A stretch of 5,698 nucleotides of DNA, from contig JAAFIT010000180.1 of NCBI GenBank assembly GCA_013298745.1, forward strand, positions 1 through 5,698. The letters are read 5' to 3'. The stretch is from Sphingomonadales bacterium (lineage in GTDB: Bacteria > Pseudomonadota > Alphaproteobacteria > Sphingomonadales > Sphingomonadaceae). Every line of letters starts with the position of its first letter. Within the stretch, counting starts at the first letter, position 1. Position numbers and translations under genes: made by a program. A model generated the notes under the pieces. It had not been told where the DNA came from, made no database searches, and saw only the letters and a program-made list of their open reading frames with translations. Below are positions 5,558 to 5,698 of this stretch, one piece after another.

Positions 5558-5698
5558 GATGGCGCCCTTGGTGTCGTGGTCACACGCTGCTTGGCGGCGC
5601 GCAGCGGCAGCACGGCGCCGTGCAGATTGAACCAGTCTCCAACCTTTGCTGAACACCGGAGCTGCGCGCCTTCGGGCGCGACGTCGATGTGCAGGTCG
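5554..5698 (-). CDS. Unidentified protein, C-terminal 47 residues, upstream partner of the aldo/keto reductase
   Basis: An open frame enters from the right edge and ends at the TGA at 5556-5554, overlapping the aldo/keto reductase ATG by 4 nt (ATGA). Only the C-terminus is seen: it begins DLHIDVAPEGAQL, continues with KVGDWFNLHGAVLPLRA and ends TTTPRAPS. Third codon positions are mostly G or C (13 of the first 14 codons), unlike the two other frames, which supports coding. I do not recognise the family. There is no membrane segment or metal-binding cluster in the visible part. The overlap suggests its function is linked to that of the reductase, perhaps consecutive steps in one pathway, but this is inference. 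There is room for the real gene to extend far to the right of the window. Confidence 0.7.
   Translation of the reverse strand, partial: DLHIDVAPEGAQLRCSAKVGDWFNLHGAVLPLRAAKQRVTTTPRAPS

Noticed and set aside
5558..5656. A 33-residue N-terminal extension of the aldo/keto reductase from a GTG
   Set aside because: This stretch is better explained as the C-terminus of the upstream gene in another frame, and the ATG at 5557 has a well-placed AAGGG.

Overview
The window looks like a piece of an alphaproteobacterial chromosome, most likely from a sphingomonad-type organism. This rests on the high GC content, strong G/C bias at third codon positions, and the kinds of genes present: a secreted phytase-like esterase, a fatty-acyl-CoA ligase, a winged-helix/TolB-like/TPR regulator and an aldo/keto reductase with a LERD...MKYNL tail. 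No mobile element, tRNA, rRNA or CRISPR array was seen. The taxonomic call is inference.

Layout from left to right: (1) the 5' part of a secreted phytase-like esterase gene on the minus strand (427 down to the left edge); (2) a 116-bp spacer rich in inverted repeats; (3) a complete AMP-forming acyl-CoA ligase on the minus strand (2109 to 544); (4) a 461-bp divergent intergenic region (2110-2570), the least ordinary part of the window; (5) a complete plus-strand one-component regulator (2571-4496); (6) a convergent junction with 5 nt between stop codons; (7) a complete aldo/keto reductase on the minus strand (5557 to 4502), whose ATG overlaps the stop codon of (8) an unidentified minus-strand gene, of which only the last 47 codons are present.

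The 461-bp intergenic region holds two separate things. Between about 2204 and 2400 there are five stem-loops in series. The last is a perfect 13-bp stem followed on the minus strand by a T-rich tail, as expected of an intrinsic terminator. No recognisable gene lies upstream of it on that strand, so a structured small RNA or very short gene is the natural reading. Next to the regulator, at 2471-2503, are three GCCGATGA repeats spaced exactly 11 bp apart. That spacing is characteristic of binding sites for OmpR/PhoB-type winged-helix domains, which is the DNA-binding domain the adjacent gene encodes, so self-regulation is a plausible inference.

The regulator has no transmembrane helix between its DNA-binding and sensor/TPR parts, so unlike CadC it is probably cytoplasmic. 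The Shine-Dalgarno sequences of both the regulator and the phytase-like gene lie inside small perfect hairpins next to the start codon. The metabolic genes do not form an obvious single pathway. The acyl-CoA ligase and phytase-like gene are tandem but separated by a structured spacer. The aldo/keto reductase is probably translationally coupled to its unknown upstream neighbour.
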